DNA of 64,000 nucleotides from Halobellus rarus (lineage in GTDB: Archaea; Halobacteriota; Halobacteria; Halobacteriales; Haloferacaceae): assembly GCF_024494595.1 (NCBI RefSeq), contig NZ_JANHDI010000015.1, positions 55,750 through 119,749 of the forward strand, given 5' to 3'. The notes under the pieces are model-generated. The model made no database searches. It was not told the DNA's origin and saw only the letters and a list, made by a program, of their open reading frames with translations. The translations under genes and the position numbers were made by a program. Shown piece after piece: positions 42,706 to 51,709 of this stretch; the stretch's first letter is position 1; every line of letters begins with the position of its first letter.

Positions 42706-43104
42706 ATGGTCCGAGTACTGCTCGCACTCGACGACGACATCGCGCAGTCGCACGCACAGACGAACGCCATCGAGGATATGGTCGAGACGGCCACCGGTGC
42801 GGAGGTGTTCATCCTCCACGTGTTCGGGGACAATCCCGAAGGGGCGTCCGTCCAGCAGGTCGAAGCGGTCCGGGAGGCGTCCGACCGACTGGAGGAGGCC
42901 GGCGTCGACGTTCAACTCCTCGAAGCCAGCGGTTCACCGGCGGACGAGATCCTGCGGTACGCCGACGAGCAGGACGTCGATCAGATCTGTGTCGGCGGCC
43001 GGAAGCGCTCGCCCGCCGGCAAGGCGCTTTTCGGAAGCGTCACCCAGGACGTGATCCTCGGTACACACCGTCCGGTGCTCGTCTGCGGGAGCACCGAAGA
43101 GTAA
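42706..43104 (+). CDS. Universal stress protein, single UspA domain
   Basis: This 132-residue protein has one UspA fold: VRVLLALDDD strand, long helix AQTNAIEDM, FILHVFGDN strand, and the ATP-type signature GGRKRSPAGKALFGSVTQDV ending PVLVCGS. Compared with the tandem UspA at the window start it is single-domain and shorter. It neighbours a soluble chemoreceptor-like gene, convergent with it, but a functional link is not evident. Confidence 0.92.
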   Translation: MVRVLLALDDDIAQSHAQTNAIEDMVETATGAEVFILHVFGDNPEGASVQQVEAVREASDRLEEAGVDVQLLEASGSPADEILRYADEQDVDQICVGGRKRSPAGKALFGSVTQDVILGTHRPVLVCGSTEE

Positions 43105-43170
43105 GGAATCTCCGACTGTTCGTTCGGAGAGAACGGACAGCCGACTACGCTTTTCGAGGCCGACCGACCG

Positions 43171-44529
43171 CTACTCGTTGTTGATCGCCGAGTCGAGGTT
43201 CCGTTCGAGCGCTGTAACGCTCCGGCTGATCTCTGCGACCTGTTCGGTCTGCTGTTGGTTCGCCGCGGCGAGTTCTGCGACCTCGTCTGCGATCCGTTCG
43301 ACGCCCTCGACAGTCGTCCCGAGCATCGCCGAGATGTCCTCCGCGCTCGTCGCCTGCTCGTCGGTCGCCGTCGCGATCTGTTCGAGCTGGTCCGAGACGT
43401 CCGCGATCGACGACTGGATCTCGCGTTGGTTCTCGTTGACGGCCTCGATCTGGGTCTCGATCTCCTCGACCTGTTCGGTCGTCTGCTCGATGCCCTCGAT
43501 GGTGTCGTTCGCGATCTCCGAGATGGACTCGACGAGTCCCTCGATGCGATCCGCCTCCGTCTTCGACTCGGAAGCGAGCGATTTCACCTCGTCGGCGACG
43601 ACGGCGAAGCCCTCTCCCGCGTCGCCCGCCCGAGCGGCCTCGATCGATGCGTTCAGTGCCAGGATGTTGATCTGGTCGGCGATGTCGTCGATCAGAGCGA
43701 CGACCTCGTCGATCTCCTCGACCCGGTCGGCGAGATTCTCCGCGTCCGAAGCCATCCGGTCGCTCGCGCTCGCGACGTCCTCGACGGTCCGCAGGAGTTC
43801 GGTCGTCGACTCCTCGGAGTCGGTAGCGAGGTCAGCGGTGTCTGCGCTCTGGGTGCTTATCGTCTCGACGCTCGCGGCCACCTCCTCGGTCGTGGCGCTG
43901 AACGTCTGGATCTCGTCGTCGACCTCGCGGACGTGTTCGGCCTCCTGCTCTGCGACCTCGGCGATCACGTCGACGTTCTCGGTGACCTGTGAGGACGCCG
44001 CCTCCAGTTCCCCGACATTCGATTCCAAGTCCTCGCGCACCTGCTGCTGGACGCTCTGCATCGACTGGCGCTGTTCGACGAGGTCCGTTACTTGATAGAG
44101 GACCTCGAAGGCCCCGGCGACGGATCCGTCGGGCCCAGTGAGGGGGACCCCCATCGCTCGGCCGTGTCCCTTCTCGCCGTCGGTATTGGTGATCGTTCGT
44201 ACTTCCGTCTCGCGAATCGTCTCGCCGGTGCGTGCGACCTTCTCGGCGAGGGTCTCGGTCACGTCCTCGGTCCCGATCACTTCGTGGGCTTCGCGACCCA
44301 GCGCGTCCTCGGCCGAGAGACCGACGAACGACGCCTGCTCTTCGTTCCAGTGCGTCAGCCGACCGTCGTCGTCGACGACGATGATCGGCTCCGGGAACTC
44401 CGCGGCGAGCTGGTCGAACATGTGACGCCAGTGGTCGCGCTCGGCTTTGTACCGCTCAGTGTCGCTCATCCCTTCCGGGAGGTCCGGAGCGAGGGTGGCG
44501 TTTTCGGGAACCGGGTTTTGGGTTGCCAT
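43171..44529 (-). CDS. Soluble PAS-MCP methyl-accepting transducer
   Basis: This 452-residue receptor lacks transmembrane helices and so senses a cytoplasmic signal. Residues about 40-160 form a PAS domain (EPIIVVDDDGRLTHWNEEQASFVG; MGVPLTGPDGSVAGAFEVLYQVTD). The rest is a long coiled coil with the highly conserved hairpin tip IADQINILALNASIEAARAGDAGEGFAVVADEV that docks CheA/CheW. MATQNPVPE at 44529 is preferred over MDSFAM at 44544 because TTATGTA (44553-44559, minus strand) is about 28 nt upstream of the former. The ligand is unknown; an intracellular aromatic or redox cue is possible. Confidence 0.9.
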   Translation of the reverse strand: MATQNPVPENATLAPDLPEGMSDTERYKAERDHWRHMFDQLAAEFPEPIIVVDDDGRLTHWNEEQASFVGLSAEDALGREAHEVIGTEDVTETLAEKVARTGETIRETEVRTITNTDGEKGHGRAMGVPLTGPDGSVAGAFEVLYQVTDLVEQRQSMQSVQQQVREDLESNVGELEAASSQVTENVDVIAEVAEQEAEHVREVDDEIQTFSATTEEVAASVETISTQSADTADLATDSEESTTELLRTVEDVASASDRMASDAENLADRVEEIDEVVALIDDIADQINILALNASIEAARAGDAGEGFAVVADEVKSLASESKTEADRIEGLVESISEIANDTIEGIEQTTEQVEEIETQIEAVNENQREIQSSIADVSDQLEQIATATDEQATSAEDISAMLGTTVEGVERIADEVAELAAANQQQTEQVAEISRSVTALERNLDSAINNE

Positions 44530-44552
44530 TGCGAACGAGTCCATCGTGTCCC

Positions 44553-44559
44553 TACATAA
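44553..44559 (-). promoter_or_regulatory. TATA-like box for the PAS-MCP gene
   Basis: On the minus strand TTATGTA is centred about 28 nt before the ATG at 44529 and only 12 nt before the ATG at 44544, which decides the start codon in favour of 44529. Confidence 0.45.
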
Positions 44560-44629
44560 CTGATTCGCCCGGTTTTCACGAATGATATCGAACCCACCGG
44601 CCGAGCCGACCGGTCGAACCCGCCGACTG

Positions 44630-45073
44630 TCAGTCGTACGCCCTGCCCTTGACGAGGGCGACGACCTCGAACGTCGTGACGACCTCGTCGTCACCGTTGA
44701 CCGCCTCTCCCGCTGTGGTGACGTAGCCGCGGTCGCCGTGTTTCGTCGAGGGTTGCTTGTCCAGTACCTCGGTGCGGAGGTGCAACGTATCGCCCGGTCG
44801 AACCGGCTTTCGCCACCGGATGTGTTCGACCTCGACGCCGGCCAGCGCCGCGAGCGGCTCGGGCTGTTCGGCGATCATCCGCATACACATCGCCATCGTG
44901 TGCCAGCCCGAGGCGACGAGTTCGCCGAAGAAGGAGTCTGCGGCGGCCTCCTCGTCGGTGTGAAACGGCTGCGGGTCGTACTTTGTACCGAACTCTTTGA
45001 TCTCTTCGGCCGTCACGTCGTAGGATCCGAACGCCGCGGTCGATCCGACCTCGACGTCCTCGAAATATCGCAT
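44630..45073 (-). CDS. MaoC-family hotdog dehydratase
   Basis: This 147-residue (R)-specific enoyl-CoA hydratase-type protein starts MRYFEDVEVGS. It has the active-site motif KYDPQPFHTDEEAA with the catalytic Asp and His, then VASGWHTMAMCMRMI and the C-terminal RPGDTLHLRTEVLDKQPS. Typical substrates are trans-2-enoyl-CoAs. It could hydrate a cinnamoyl-CoA-like intermediate, an alternative to the enoyl-CoA hydratase of the fusion protein. It is isolated on the minus strand. Confidence 0.9.
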   Translation of the reverse strand: MRYFEDVEVGSTAAFGSYDVTAEEIKEFGTKYDPQPFHTDEEAAADSFFGELVASGWHTMAMCMRMIAEQPEPLAALAGVEVEHIRWRKPVRPGDTLHLRTEVLDKQPSTKHGDRGYVTTAGEAVNGDDEVVTTFEVVALVKGRAYD

Positions 45074-45235
45074 ACCCGATGCACACTCGGCGGTGTAGAA
45101 AACCCTTCGACGCCCGGGGGGTGGTGACCGCGGACGCGAGGAGGAACGGTCCGGCGCTGCAGCAGGGGTCCTCCCTCGCTACGGTTTCAGGCTCCACGAC
45201 GCATCTGCGGGTGGCACACCAACGTACCGCAAGGA

Positions 45236-45243
45236 TTTATGTA
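45236..45243 (+). promoter_or_regulatory. TATA box for the small acidic protein gene
   Basis: TTTATGTA begins 29 nt before the ATG at 45265, the best-placed TATA box in this part of the window and the basis for the chosen start. Confidence 0.6.
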
Positions 45244-45264
45244 CCGCACGTCGAAGACCCGAGT

Positions 45265-45588
45265 ATGGCGCGACAGTCAAATCTGGAACAGGCTGCCGAA
45301 GCGGCGGATGACCTGCCGGATCCCCGGGACGTCGTCGAGAAAGACGAAGAGGTACCGCTCGAGGAGGTCTTCGACGAGACGTTTATGACCGAGAACACCG
45401 ACTTCGACACCTTCGACGAGATGGTGGCTGCGAGTCCCTCCGAGGCGACCTCCGCTGACGAGCTCGGCCGGGTCCCCCGCGACGAGTGGGACGAGTTCAT
45501 CGCGGAGACGACGAACTTCGAGGACGAAGAGGAGTTCGTCTTCGCCGCCCGCGACCACTGGGTCGCGAAGAAACTCGGGCTGAACTGA
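45265..45588 (+). CDS. Small, strongly acidic hypothetical protein
   Basis: A 107-residue protein starting MARQSNLEQAAEAADD is very rich in Asp and Glu, with little hydrophobic core except near the C terminus (EEFVFAARDHWVAKKLGLN). I do not recognise a family. A leaderless promoter and clean codon use support it as real. It lies 140 bp upstream of the aromatic hydroxylase on the same strand, though with its own promoter, so co-function is only possible. Confidence 0.6.
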   Translation: MARQSNLEQAAEAADDLPDPRDVVEKDEEVPLEEVFDETFMTENTDFDTFDEMVAASPSEATSADELGRVPRDEWDEFIAETTNFEDEEEFVFAARDHWVAKKLGLN

Positions 45589-45728
45589 CACCGAATCTGC
45601 GTCCGCCGGCGTTCGAATCGGATTCGCTGAGCGACCGCTCTACCGTCGGAACCGCCGCGTTCGACGGTCTCCAGCCGATGCAACCACAACGATTATGAGG
45701 TACGTGTGGCAAGGTACGAACAGACACG

Positions 45729-46973
45729 ATGAGCTCAACTGACATCGACCAACCAGTGTTAGTCGCCGGTGCGGGGCCGACCGGGATGACCGCGGCGCTC
45801 GCGCTGCACGCACGTGGCATTCCCGCAGCGATCCTCGAGGCCGACTCCGAGGACCGCGACCGCGCCGGGAGCCGTGCGATCTACGTCCACGGATCGACGC
45901 TCAAGACGCTCGAACGGAACTACCCGGGTCTCGGGAAGGACCTCGTCGACGAGGGGCTCGTCTGGCCGACCCGCCGGACTGTCTGGCGCGGCAAGGACGT
46001 CTTCAAGCGGACCTACGACAACCCCGGCGGCAGCGGCGAGTTCCCCCACTTCACCAGCCTCCCGCAGGTCACCACCGAGAAGTACATGCACGAGGCGTTG
46101 GAGGAACTCGGCATCGACATCCACTGGGATGCCGGCGTCGAGTCCGTCGAGTCGACCCCCGACGGCGTCCACGTCGAGACGGCCGACGGTCGAGAGTGGG
46201 AGACACCGTACCTCATCGGCGCGGACGGCGGCGGCTCGGCGGTCCGCAACGAGATCGGCTCCGAGTTCGAGGGCGACCAGTCGGAGAACTCCTTCATCAT
46301 CGTCGACGTGGAGACGCTCGACGGAAACACGATCGAGGAGGAACCCATCCCGTTCGAACGGCTGTTCCACTACGACGCGCCCGAGGCGGGCGGCCGTAAC
46401 GTGATGCTCGTGCCCTTCTCCGGCGGCTGGCGGCTCGACATCCAGTGTCTCGGTGACGACGATCCCGAGGAGATCGCGAGCGACGAACAGATGCGCGAGT
46501 TCGTCCGCGAGATCATGGGCGAGGAGTACGTCGACAACATCCAGTGGACCTCTACGTACAAGTTCCTCCAGGTCATCGCCGACTCGTTCGTCGACGAGCA
46601 CCGCCGCGTGCTCCTGGCCGGCGAGGCCGCGCACCTGCTGGCTCCCTTCGGTGCCCGCGGGATGAACTCCTGCGTCGCCGACGCCGACGAGGCCGCCTCG
46701 GCCGTCGCCGTCGCCGCACGGGCCCGACGGGACGCCGTCGCGCGCAACGAGGTCGAACTGTACGCCGCCCGCCGCGAACGCGCCGCGGAGTACAACATCG
46801 ACGCCGCAGGACAGGCCCTGGACTACCTGCAGGGCGACACCCCGGTCACCGTCCTCCGCAAGGAGGTCGCCGCGTCGCTGGCGGACCACTTCGAGTCGGC
46901 CGGCGAGTACCTCGACGACGCGCCGTACGGCCCCCACGACGCCCCGCCGATCGCGGCGACGGGCAACTACTGA
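45729..46973 (+). CDS. FAD-dependent aromatic-ring hydroxylase (PHBH-type)
   Basis: This 414-residue group A flavoprotein monooxygenase has the GAGPTG motif (14-19), YLIGADGGGSAVR (161-173), and the FAD ribityl motif GEAAHLLAPFGARGMN (298-313). In most homologues that motif begins GD; here it begins GE. The enzyme would add a hydroxyl to a benzoate or similar ring. With gentisate dioxygenase in the region, 3-hydroxybenzoate 6-hydroxylase (giving gentisate) or salicylate 5-hydroxylase-like activity is the best guess. A ring acyl-CoA is also possible. It lies alone, convergent with the acyl-CoA dehydrogenase. Confidence 0.87.
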   Translation: MSSTDIDQPVLVAGAGPTGMTAALALHARGIPAAILEADSEDRDRAGSRAIYVHGSTLKTLERNYPGLGKDLVDEGLVWPTRRTVWRGKDVFKRTYDNPGGSGEFPHFTSLPQVTTEKYMHEALEELGIDIHWDAGVESVESTPDGVHVETADGREWETPYLIGADGGGSAVRNEIGSEFEGDQSENSFIIVDVETLDGNTIEEEPIPFERLFHYDAPEAGGRNVMLVPFSGGWRLDIQCLGDDDPEEIASDEQMREFVREIMGEEYVDNIQWTSTYKFLQVIADSFVDEHRRVLLAGEAAHLLAPFGARGMNSCVADADEAASAVAVAARARRDAVARNEVELYAARRERAAEYNIDAAGQALDYLQGDTPVTVLRKEVAASLADHFESAGEYLDDAPYGPHDAPPIAATGNY

Positions 46974-47122
46974 GCAGGGCATCATCCACGGACTTCGTCT
47001 TTTTTCACGCCGCAGCCGACTCCCACAGCGGCAGTGCCGCACAGGCCATCGTCGTCTCCGACAGGCCGCAATCGGTCGGACGAGCGTTTCGGTTCGACAG
47101 AATGCCGAGCGGACGACGCCGC

Positions 47123-48274
47123 TCAGTAGTTCCGGTAGATGAGGTCGCGCTGGACCGCGCCGACGCCCTCGTAAGCCATCGGCATCCGGACGTCGCGGTA
47201 GACCCGGGTGACCCGCTCGTCGTTCAGCAGCGCCCGTCCGCCGTGGAGTTTCATCGCCGTCTCCGCGCACTCGGCGGCCACCTCGGTGGCCTTCGCTTTC
47301 GCCATCGCGGCCCACCGCTCGGCGTCCTCGCCCGCCATCACGTGGTCGACCGCCTGCCACAGCAGCGCGCGGGCGCTCTCGAACTCCATCCGCATCTCCG
47401 CGAGGTCGTGCTGGACCGACTGGAAGTCCGCAACCTGTCGGCCGAACTCCTCCCGTCCGTGGACGAACTCCCAGGCCTCCTCGATGGCGGCGGCCGCGAG
47501 GCCGATCCCGTGGGCCGCCACCCGGACTCGACCGGTGTTGAAGAACTCCGCGACCATCTTGAACCCGTTACCGCGCTGGCCGACGAGATTCTCCTCCGGT
47601 ACGCGGCAGTCGTCGAAGACGATGCGCGCCTGCTCGGAGGCCCGGTAGGCCATCTTCTCGGGGATCGGCTCCGCCTCGTAGCCCGGTGCGTCGGTCGGGA
47701 CGAGGAGCAGCGAGTGGTTGCTGTGGCGATCGTCGCTCTCCTCTGTCCGTGCGTAGACGGTGATGTAATCGCCGGAGACGCCGTTGCCGATCCAGTACTT
47801 CTCTCCGTTGAGCACCCACTCGTCGCCGTCGAGGCGGGCGCTCGTCTCCATTCCCGCGAGGTCGCTACCCGTGTCGGGTTCGGAGATGGCCATTCCGGTC
47901 CGTTTCTCGCCTTCGGCGACCGCGCGGAGGTACTCCTCCTTCTGTGCCTCGGTGCCGAACTCCTGGAGGATCTCGGTGCCGAAACTCTGGCTGACGATTC
48001 CGAGTCCGAGCCCCGCGTCCGCGCGGAAGAACTCCTCGACGGTCGCGACGATCTCGTCGAGCGAACGGCCCGGACCGCCGTATTCGGCGTCTATCTCTTG
48101 GGCCACCAGTCCCGCGTCGTGCGCGGCCTCGACGACGTCGACGGGGTACTCCCCGGAGTCGAAGTACTCGGCCGCGACGGGGGCCATCTGCGCTTCGGCG
48201 AACGCCCGCGCACGGTCTTTCGGTTCTCGGGCCGCTTCGGGGACGACCGTTTCTGAGAGTATATCTGATTGCAT
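47123..48274 (-). CDS. Acyl-CoA dehydrogenase
   Basis: This 383-residue flavoprotein desaturates an acyl-CoA at C2-C3. It has MAISEPDTGSDLAG, WVLNGEKYWIGNG, and the C-terminal base in MPMAYEGVGAVQRD (Glu near residue 368). GKNATNRT-like sequences are absent, as expected. It is the last gene of a minus-strand operon from 53656, 53 bp after ligase 2. An aryl-propionyl-CoA (3-phenylpropionyl-CoA) is a plausible substrate from context. Confidence 0.91.
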   Translation of the reverse strand: MQSDILSETVVPEAAREPKDRARAFAEAQMAPVAAEYFDSGEYPVDVVEAAHDAGLVAQEIDAEYGGPGRSLDEIVATVEEFFRADAGLGLGIVSQSFGTEILQEFGTEAQKEEYLRAVAEGEKRTGMAISEPDTGSDLAGMETSARLDGDEWVLNGEKYWIGNGVSGDYITVYARTEESDDRHSNHSLLLVPTDAPGYEAEPIPEKMAYRASEQARIVFDDCRVPEENLVGQRGNGFKMVAEFFNTGRVRVAAHGIGLAAAAIEEAWEFVHGREEFGRQVADFQSVQHDLAEMRMEFESARALLWQAVDHVMAGEDAERWAAMAKAKATEVAAECAETAMKLHGGRALLNDERVTRVYRDVRMPMAYEGVGAVQRDLIYRNY

Positions 48275-48327
48275 ATCTTTTTTCGGTAGTGTCGTTTATC
48301 AGGAATATCTGTCCGGGATCCTCGGAA

Positions 48328-49953
48328 TCAGTTCTCTAGCGGAAGCGAACCGTGTTCGTCGGTGAACTGGTCTCGAAGGCTCTTCTTGTTGAACTTGTGG
48401 GTCGTCGTTTTCGGAATCTCATCGACGAAACGGAATACGTCTGGAAGCCACCACTTCGGGAACGTCTCCAGCAGATGCTCCCGCAGCGTCTCCTCGTCCA
48501 CGCTCGGATCGTCGGTCACGACGAAGGCGACCGGGCGCTCCTGCCACTTCTCGTGGGGGACGCTGATCACGGCCGCCTCGGCGACGCCCTCGGCGTCGAT
48601 GAGGGAGTTCTCCAGTTCGACCGAGGAGATCCACTCGCCGCCGCTCTTGATCGCGTCGTCGATGCGGTCGACGATGTCGAGGTACCCGTACTCGTCGATG
48701 GTGCCGACGTCGCCGGTCTTGAACCACCCGTCCTCGGAGAACGACGACTCGTTCGCCTCGGGTCGTTTGAAGTAGCCGTCGGTGAGCCACGGCGACCGCG
48801 CGTGGATCTCTCCGGGCGTCTCCCCGTCGTGCGGCACCGGCTCGCCGTCCGTGTCACGCAGCCGAATCCGCGCGCCCGGTGCGGGAATCCCGGCCTTCCG
48901 CTTGAGTTCGTAGCGCTTCTCCTCGGGGAGCCCCTGCATCTCCGTCGTCTCGAAGGTGTTCGCGAGGTGCGGCGACGCCTCGGTCATCCCGTAGCCCTGG
49001 TAGATCGGGGCCTCGTACACCTCCTCGAACTTCTGCATCAGCGACGCCGGCGGGGCGCTCCCGCCCGTGAGAACGCGATCGAGGGTGTCGAGCGGTTCGC
49101 CCTCGGTCGATTCGAGATAGCTGTCCATCTCGATCCAGACGGTCGGCACCGCCGCGGCGACGGTCACGTCCTCGGCGTCGATCAGGTCCGCGACCGCCTG
49201 CGGAGACGTGTGCTGACCCGGGAGCACGAGCTTCGACCCGTAGAACGTCCCGGAGTACGGGAAGCCCCAGCCGTTGACGTGGAACATCGGGACGACCGGC
49301 ATCACGGTGTCGTTCTCGCCGACGCCGAAGACGTCGACGTGGCCGTGCACCAGCGTGTGGAGGAACATCCGTCGGTGGCGGTACTGGACGCCCTTCGGGA
49401 GGCCGGTCGTGCCGGAGGTGTAACACAGCGCGAACTCCCGCTCCTCGTCGAGTTCGGGCCAGTCGTACTCGGTGTCGTACCCCGAGATGAACGACTCGTA
49501 GTCGACGACCTCGTCGAGGTCCGTGTCTGGGACCTCGTCGTCGAGCACGACGTACCGCTCGACGGTCTCGAGGTCTGGGGCGATTGCCTCGACGGTGTCG
49601 AGGAACTCGGGGTCGACGAACAGCATCCGGTCCTCGGCCTCGTTGATGATCTCGACGAGGTGGTGCTCGGGCAGTCGGTGGTTCGTCGTGTGGATGCTCC
49701 GACCGCTGCAGGAGGGGCCGAAGTACAACTCGTAATGGCGGTAGTGGTTGACCGCCATCACCGACACGCGGTCGCCCCCTTCGAGGCCGTAGTCGTCGAG
49801 CGCGTGGGCGAGCTGACAGATCCGGTCGTAGGCGTCCGCGTAGGTGTAGCGGTGGATCGATCCGTCCGAGAGCTTCGAGACGATCTCCTTGTGGTCGAAG
49901 AGATCGACCGCCCGTTGCAGGAACTTCGTGATCGTGAGTTCGTAGTCTTTCAT
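48328..49953 (-). CDS. AMP-forming acyl-CoA synthetase (ligase 2)
   Basis: This 541-residue enzyme has ALCYTSGTTGLPKGVQYRHR, the A5 motif YQGYGMTEASPHLA, EDGWFKTGDVGTIDEYGYLDIV, and an A10 Lys in IPKTTTHKFNKK. It resembles medium/long-chain and aryl-alkanoate ligases. It would activate the side-chain acid before beta-oxidation. It is encoded 4 bp downstream of the DUF35 gene in the thiolase operon. Confidence 0.9.
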   Translation of the reverse strand: MKDYELTITKFLQRAVDLFDHKEIVSKLSDGSIHRYTYADAYDRICQLAHALDDYGLEGGDRVSVMAVNHYRHYELYFGPSCSGRSIHTTNHRLPEHHLVEIINEAEDRMLFVDPEFLDTVEAIAPDLETVERYVVLDDEVPDTDLDEVVDYESFISGYDTEYDWPELDEEREFALCYTSGTTGLPKGVQYRHRRMFLHTLVHGHVDVFGVGENDTVMPVVPMFHVNGWGFPYSGTFYGSKLVLPGQHTSPQAVADLIDAEDVTVAAAVPTVWIEMDSYLESTEGEPLDTLDRVLTGGSAPPASLMQKFEEVYEAPIYQGYGMTEASPHLANTFETTEMQGLPEEKRYELKRKAGIPAPGARIRLRDTDGEPVPHDGETPGEIHARSPWLTDGYFKRPEANESSFSEDGWFKTGDVGTIDEYGYLDIVDRIDDAIKSGGEWISSVELENSLIDAEGVAEAAVISVPHEKWQERPVAFVVTDDPSVDEETLREHLLETFPKWWLPDVFRFVDEIPKTTTHKFNKKSLRDQFTDEHGSLPLEN

Positions 49954-49957
49954 CTGC

Positions 49958-50521
49958 CTACTCCTGTGGCTCGAATCGGTAAAAAACCCGTTCGTGGTCG
50001 ACCGGGCCGTCGATCTCGACGATCTTCAGCTCGACGGGATCGCCGATCTCGAGGTCGTCGTACTCCGCGTCGTCGATCCGACCGGACAATTGGACGTCGC
50101 CGAGGTCGACGATGCCCGTGACGAACGGGACCTCGTCTTCCATCCCCATCGGCGCGCCCGCTCGAACCGTCGAGAAGGCGAACAGCTCTCCCTCGTGCGG
50201 GAGGTCGACGTACTCCAGGTCCTCGCTTCGACACTCCGGACAGACGATCCGCGGCGGGAAGTGCAACTCGCCGCACTCGCGGCACTCTGTCGTCGTCAAC
50301 TGTCCGTCCCGGAGGTTGTCGTAGAACTCGACGATCTCCGTCGTCTCCGCGTTCTGTAGCTCGTAGAAGTCGAGCAGTCGAGGCAACTCGATCGTCTTCG
50401 GGATCTCGACGACGTCCCTGTCGGTCCCGCCGTCGGTGATCGGTTCCACTCCCGCCCGCTGGTCGGGAGCGGCTCGCTCCGTCCGCTCGTCGTCTGCGTT
50501 GTCTCCCTGGTTCTCGTTCAT
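49958..50521 (-). CDS. DUF35 OB-fold zinc-ribbon protein, thiolase partner
   Basis: This 187-residue protein has an acidic N terminus, a rubredoxin-like zinc ribbon (CRECGELHFPPRIVCPECRSEDL), and an OB fold (LFAFSTVRAGAPMGMEDEVPFVTGIVDLG). In haloarchaeal HMG-CoA synthesis and in bacterial aryl-succinyl-CoA thiolase BbsAB, a DUF35 protein is an essential subunit of the thiolase. Here it overlaps the thiolase start side by 4 bp and precedes ligase 2, supporting a complex. Confidence 0.9.
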   Translation of the reverse strand: MNENQGDNADDERTERAAPDQRAGVEPITDGGTDRDVVEIPKTIELPRLLDFYELQNAETTEIVEFYDNLRDGQLTTTECRECGELHFPPRIVCPECRSEDLEYVDLPHEGELFAFSTVRAGAPMGMEDEVPFVTGIVDLGDVQLSGRIDDAEYDDLEIGDPVELKIVEIDGPVDHERVFYRFEPQE

Positions 50522-51708
50522 AGTCGACCTCGCGCGAGGGTCATCACGCTGTGCACCGAGGCGCTGCCGCTGAGGTTGTGGATCAACCCCGTTTCCGGGT
50601 CCGGCACCTGCCGCTCGGGTTCGACGGTCCCGCGGAACTGGTTGAACACTTCCAGGGCCTGCGAGACGCCGGTCGCCCCGAGCGGGTGTCCGCAGCCGAG
50701 CAGCCCGCCGCGGGGGTTGACGGCGATGTCGCCGTCGAGTTCGCTGCGGCCCTCCTCCATGAATTTCCCGCCCTCGCCCTTCTCGACCCAGCCGAGGTCC
50801 TCGTACTCGACGATCTCGCTGATCGAGAAGCAGTCGTGGACCTCCGCGACGTCGAGTTCGGCGACGGGGTCGTCGATCCCGGCCTGCTCGTAGGCCTGCT
50901 CGGCCGCCTTCGTCGCCTGCGGCCACGCCGACATCGACGGGAGGTTGTTGATGGAGTTGCTGCCGAGACACGTCTGGCCGCTGCCGGTGATCCAGGCGGC
51001 CTCGTCCGTGACCTCGCGGGCCTTCTCCTCGCTCATCAGGATCAGCCCCGCCGCGCCGTCGGTGACGCCGCTGCAGTCGTACAGACACAGCGGCGGCGAC
51101 AGCTCGAAGGAGTCGTAGACGTCGTCGACGGACACCTCCTTCTGGAAGTGCGCGAACGCGTTGTTGGCGGCGTGGGTCTTGTTCTTCGCGGCGACCTGCG
51201 CGAGTTGCTCGCGCGTGGTGTCGTACTCGTGCATGTGCCGCTGAGCGATCATCGCGAAGTACGGCGGCGCGTTGAAGCCGTTGACGCCGTCGAACTCCCG
51301 ATCCATCACGTTGGCCATACTGGTCTGCGCCTCGGGAGTGTACTCCCGCGGGAGGTTCATCTTCTCGACCCCGAGCACCAGCGCCGTGTCGATCTGCCCG
51401 GCGGCGATCGCGAGCCACGCGTAGCGCAGCGCGGCCTGCCCGCTCGCGCAGGCGAGTTCCGTCCGCGCGATCATACTGTCGACGTCGACGCCGAGCAGTT
51501 CCGCGACCATCGGCGCGACGTGCGTCTGGAAGGCGAACCGCTCCGGCTGGACGGAGCCCACGAAGAGCCCCTCGATGTCCTCTGGGGTGACGTCTGGCAC
51601 GTCCTCGAAGGTCGCCTTGCCGGCCTCCTGGATCAGATCTTTGTAGCTCGCCTCGCGGACGCCCCACTTCGTGTGCCCGCCGCCGACGATACCGACGTTT
51701 CGCGTCAT
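50518..51708 (-). CDS. Thiolase (SCP2/lipid-transfer-like acetyl-CoA C-acyltransferase)
   Basis: This 396-residue thiolase has the acyl-accepting Cys87 in ELACASGQAALRYAW and the C-terminal His motif LLGCGHPLGATG with the second Cys. ELDVAEVHDCFSISEIVEYEDLG is the SCP2-thiolase signature. It cleaves 3-oxoacyl-CoA with CoA. Its pairing with DUF35 resembles the benzoylsuccinyl-CoA thiolase BbsAB arrangement. It starts 1 bp after the hydratase/dehydrogenase gene in the same operon. Confidence 0.9.
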   Translation of the reverse strand: MTRNVGIVGGGHTKWGVREASYKDLIQEAGKATFEDVPDVTPEDIEGLFVGSVQPERFAFQTHVAPMVAELLGVDVDSMIARTELACASGQAALRYAWLAIAAGQIDTALVLGVEKMNLPREYTPEAQTSMANVMDREFDGVNGFNAPPYFAMIAQRHMHEYDTTREQLAQVAAKNKTHAANNAFAHFQKEVSVDDVYDSFELSPPLCLYDCSGVTDGAAGLILMSEEKAREVTDEAAWITGSGQTCLGSNSINNLPSMSAWPQATKAAEQAYEQAGIDDPVAELDVAEVHDCFSISEIVEYEDLGWVEKGEGGKFMEEGRSELDGDIAVNPRGGLLGCGHPLGATGVSQALEVFNQFRGTVEPERQVPDPETGLIHNLSGSASVHSVMTLARGRL

Positions 51709-51709
51709 C

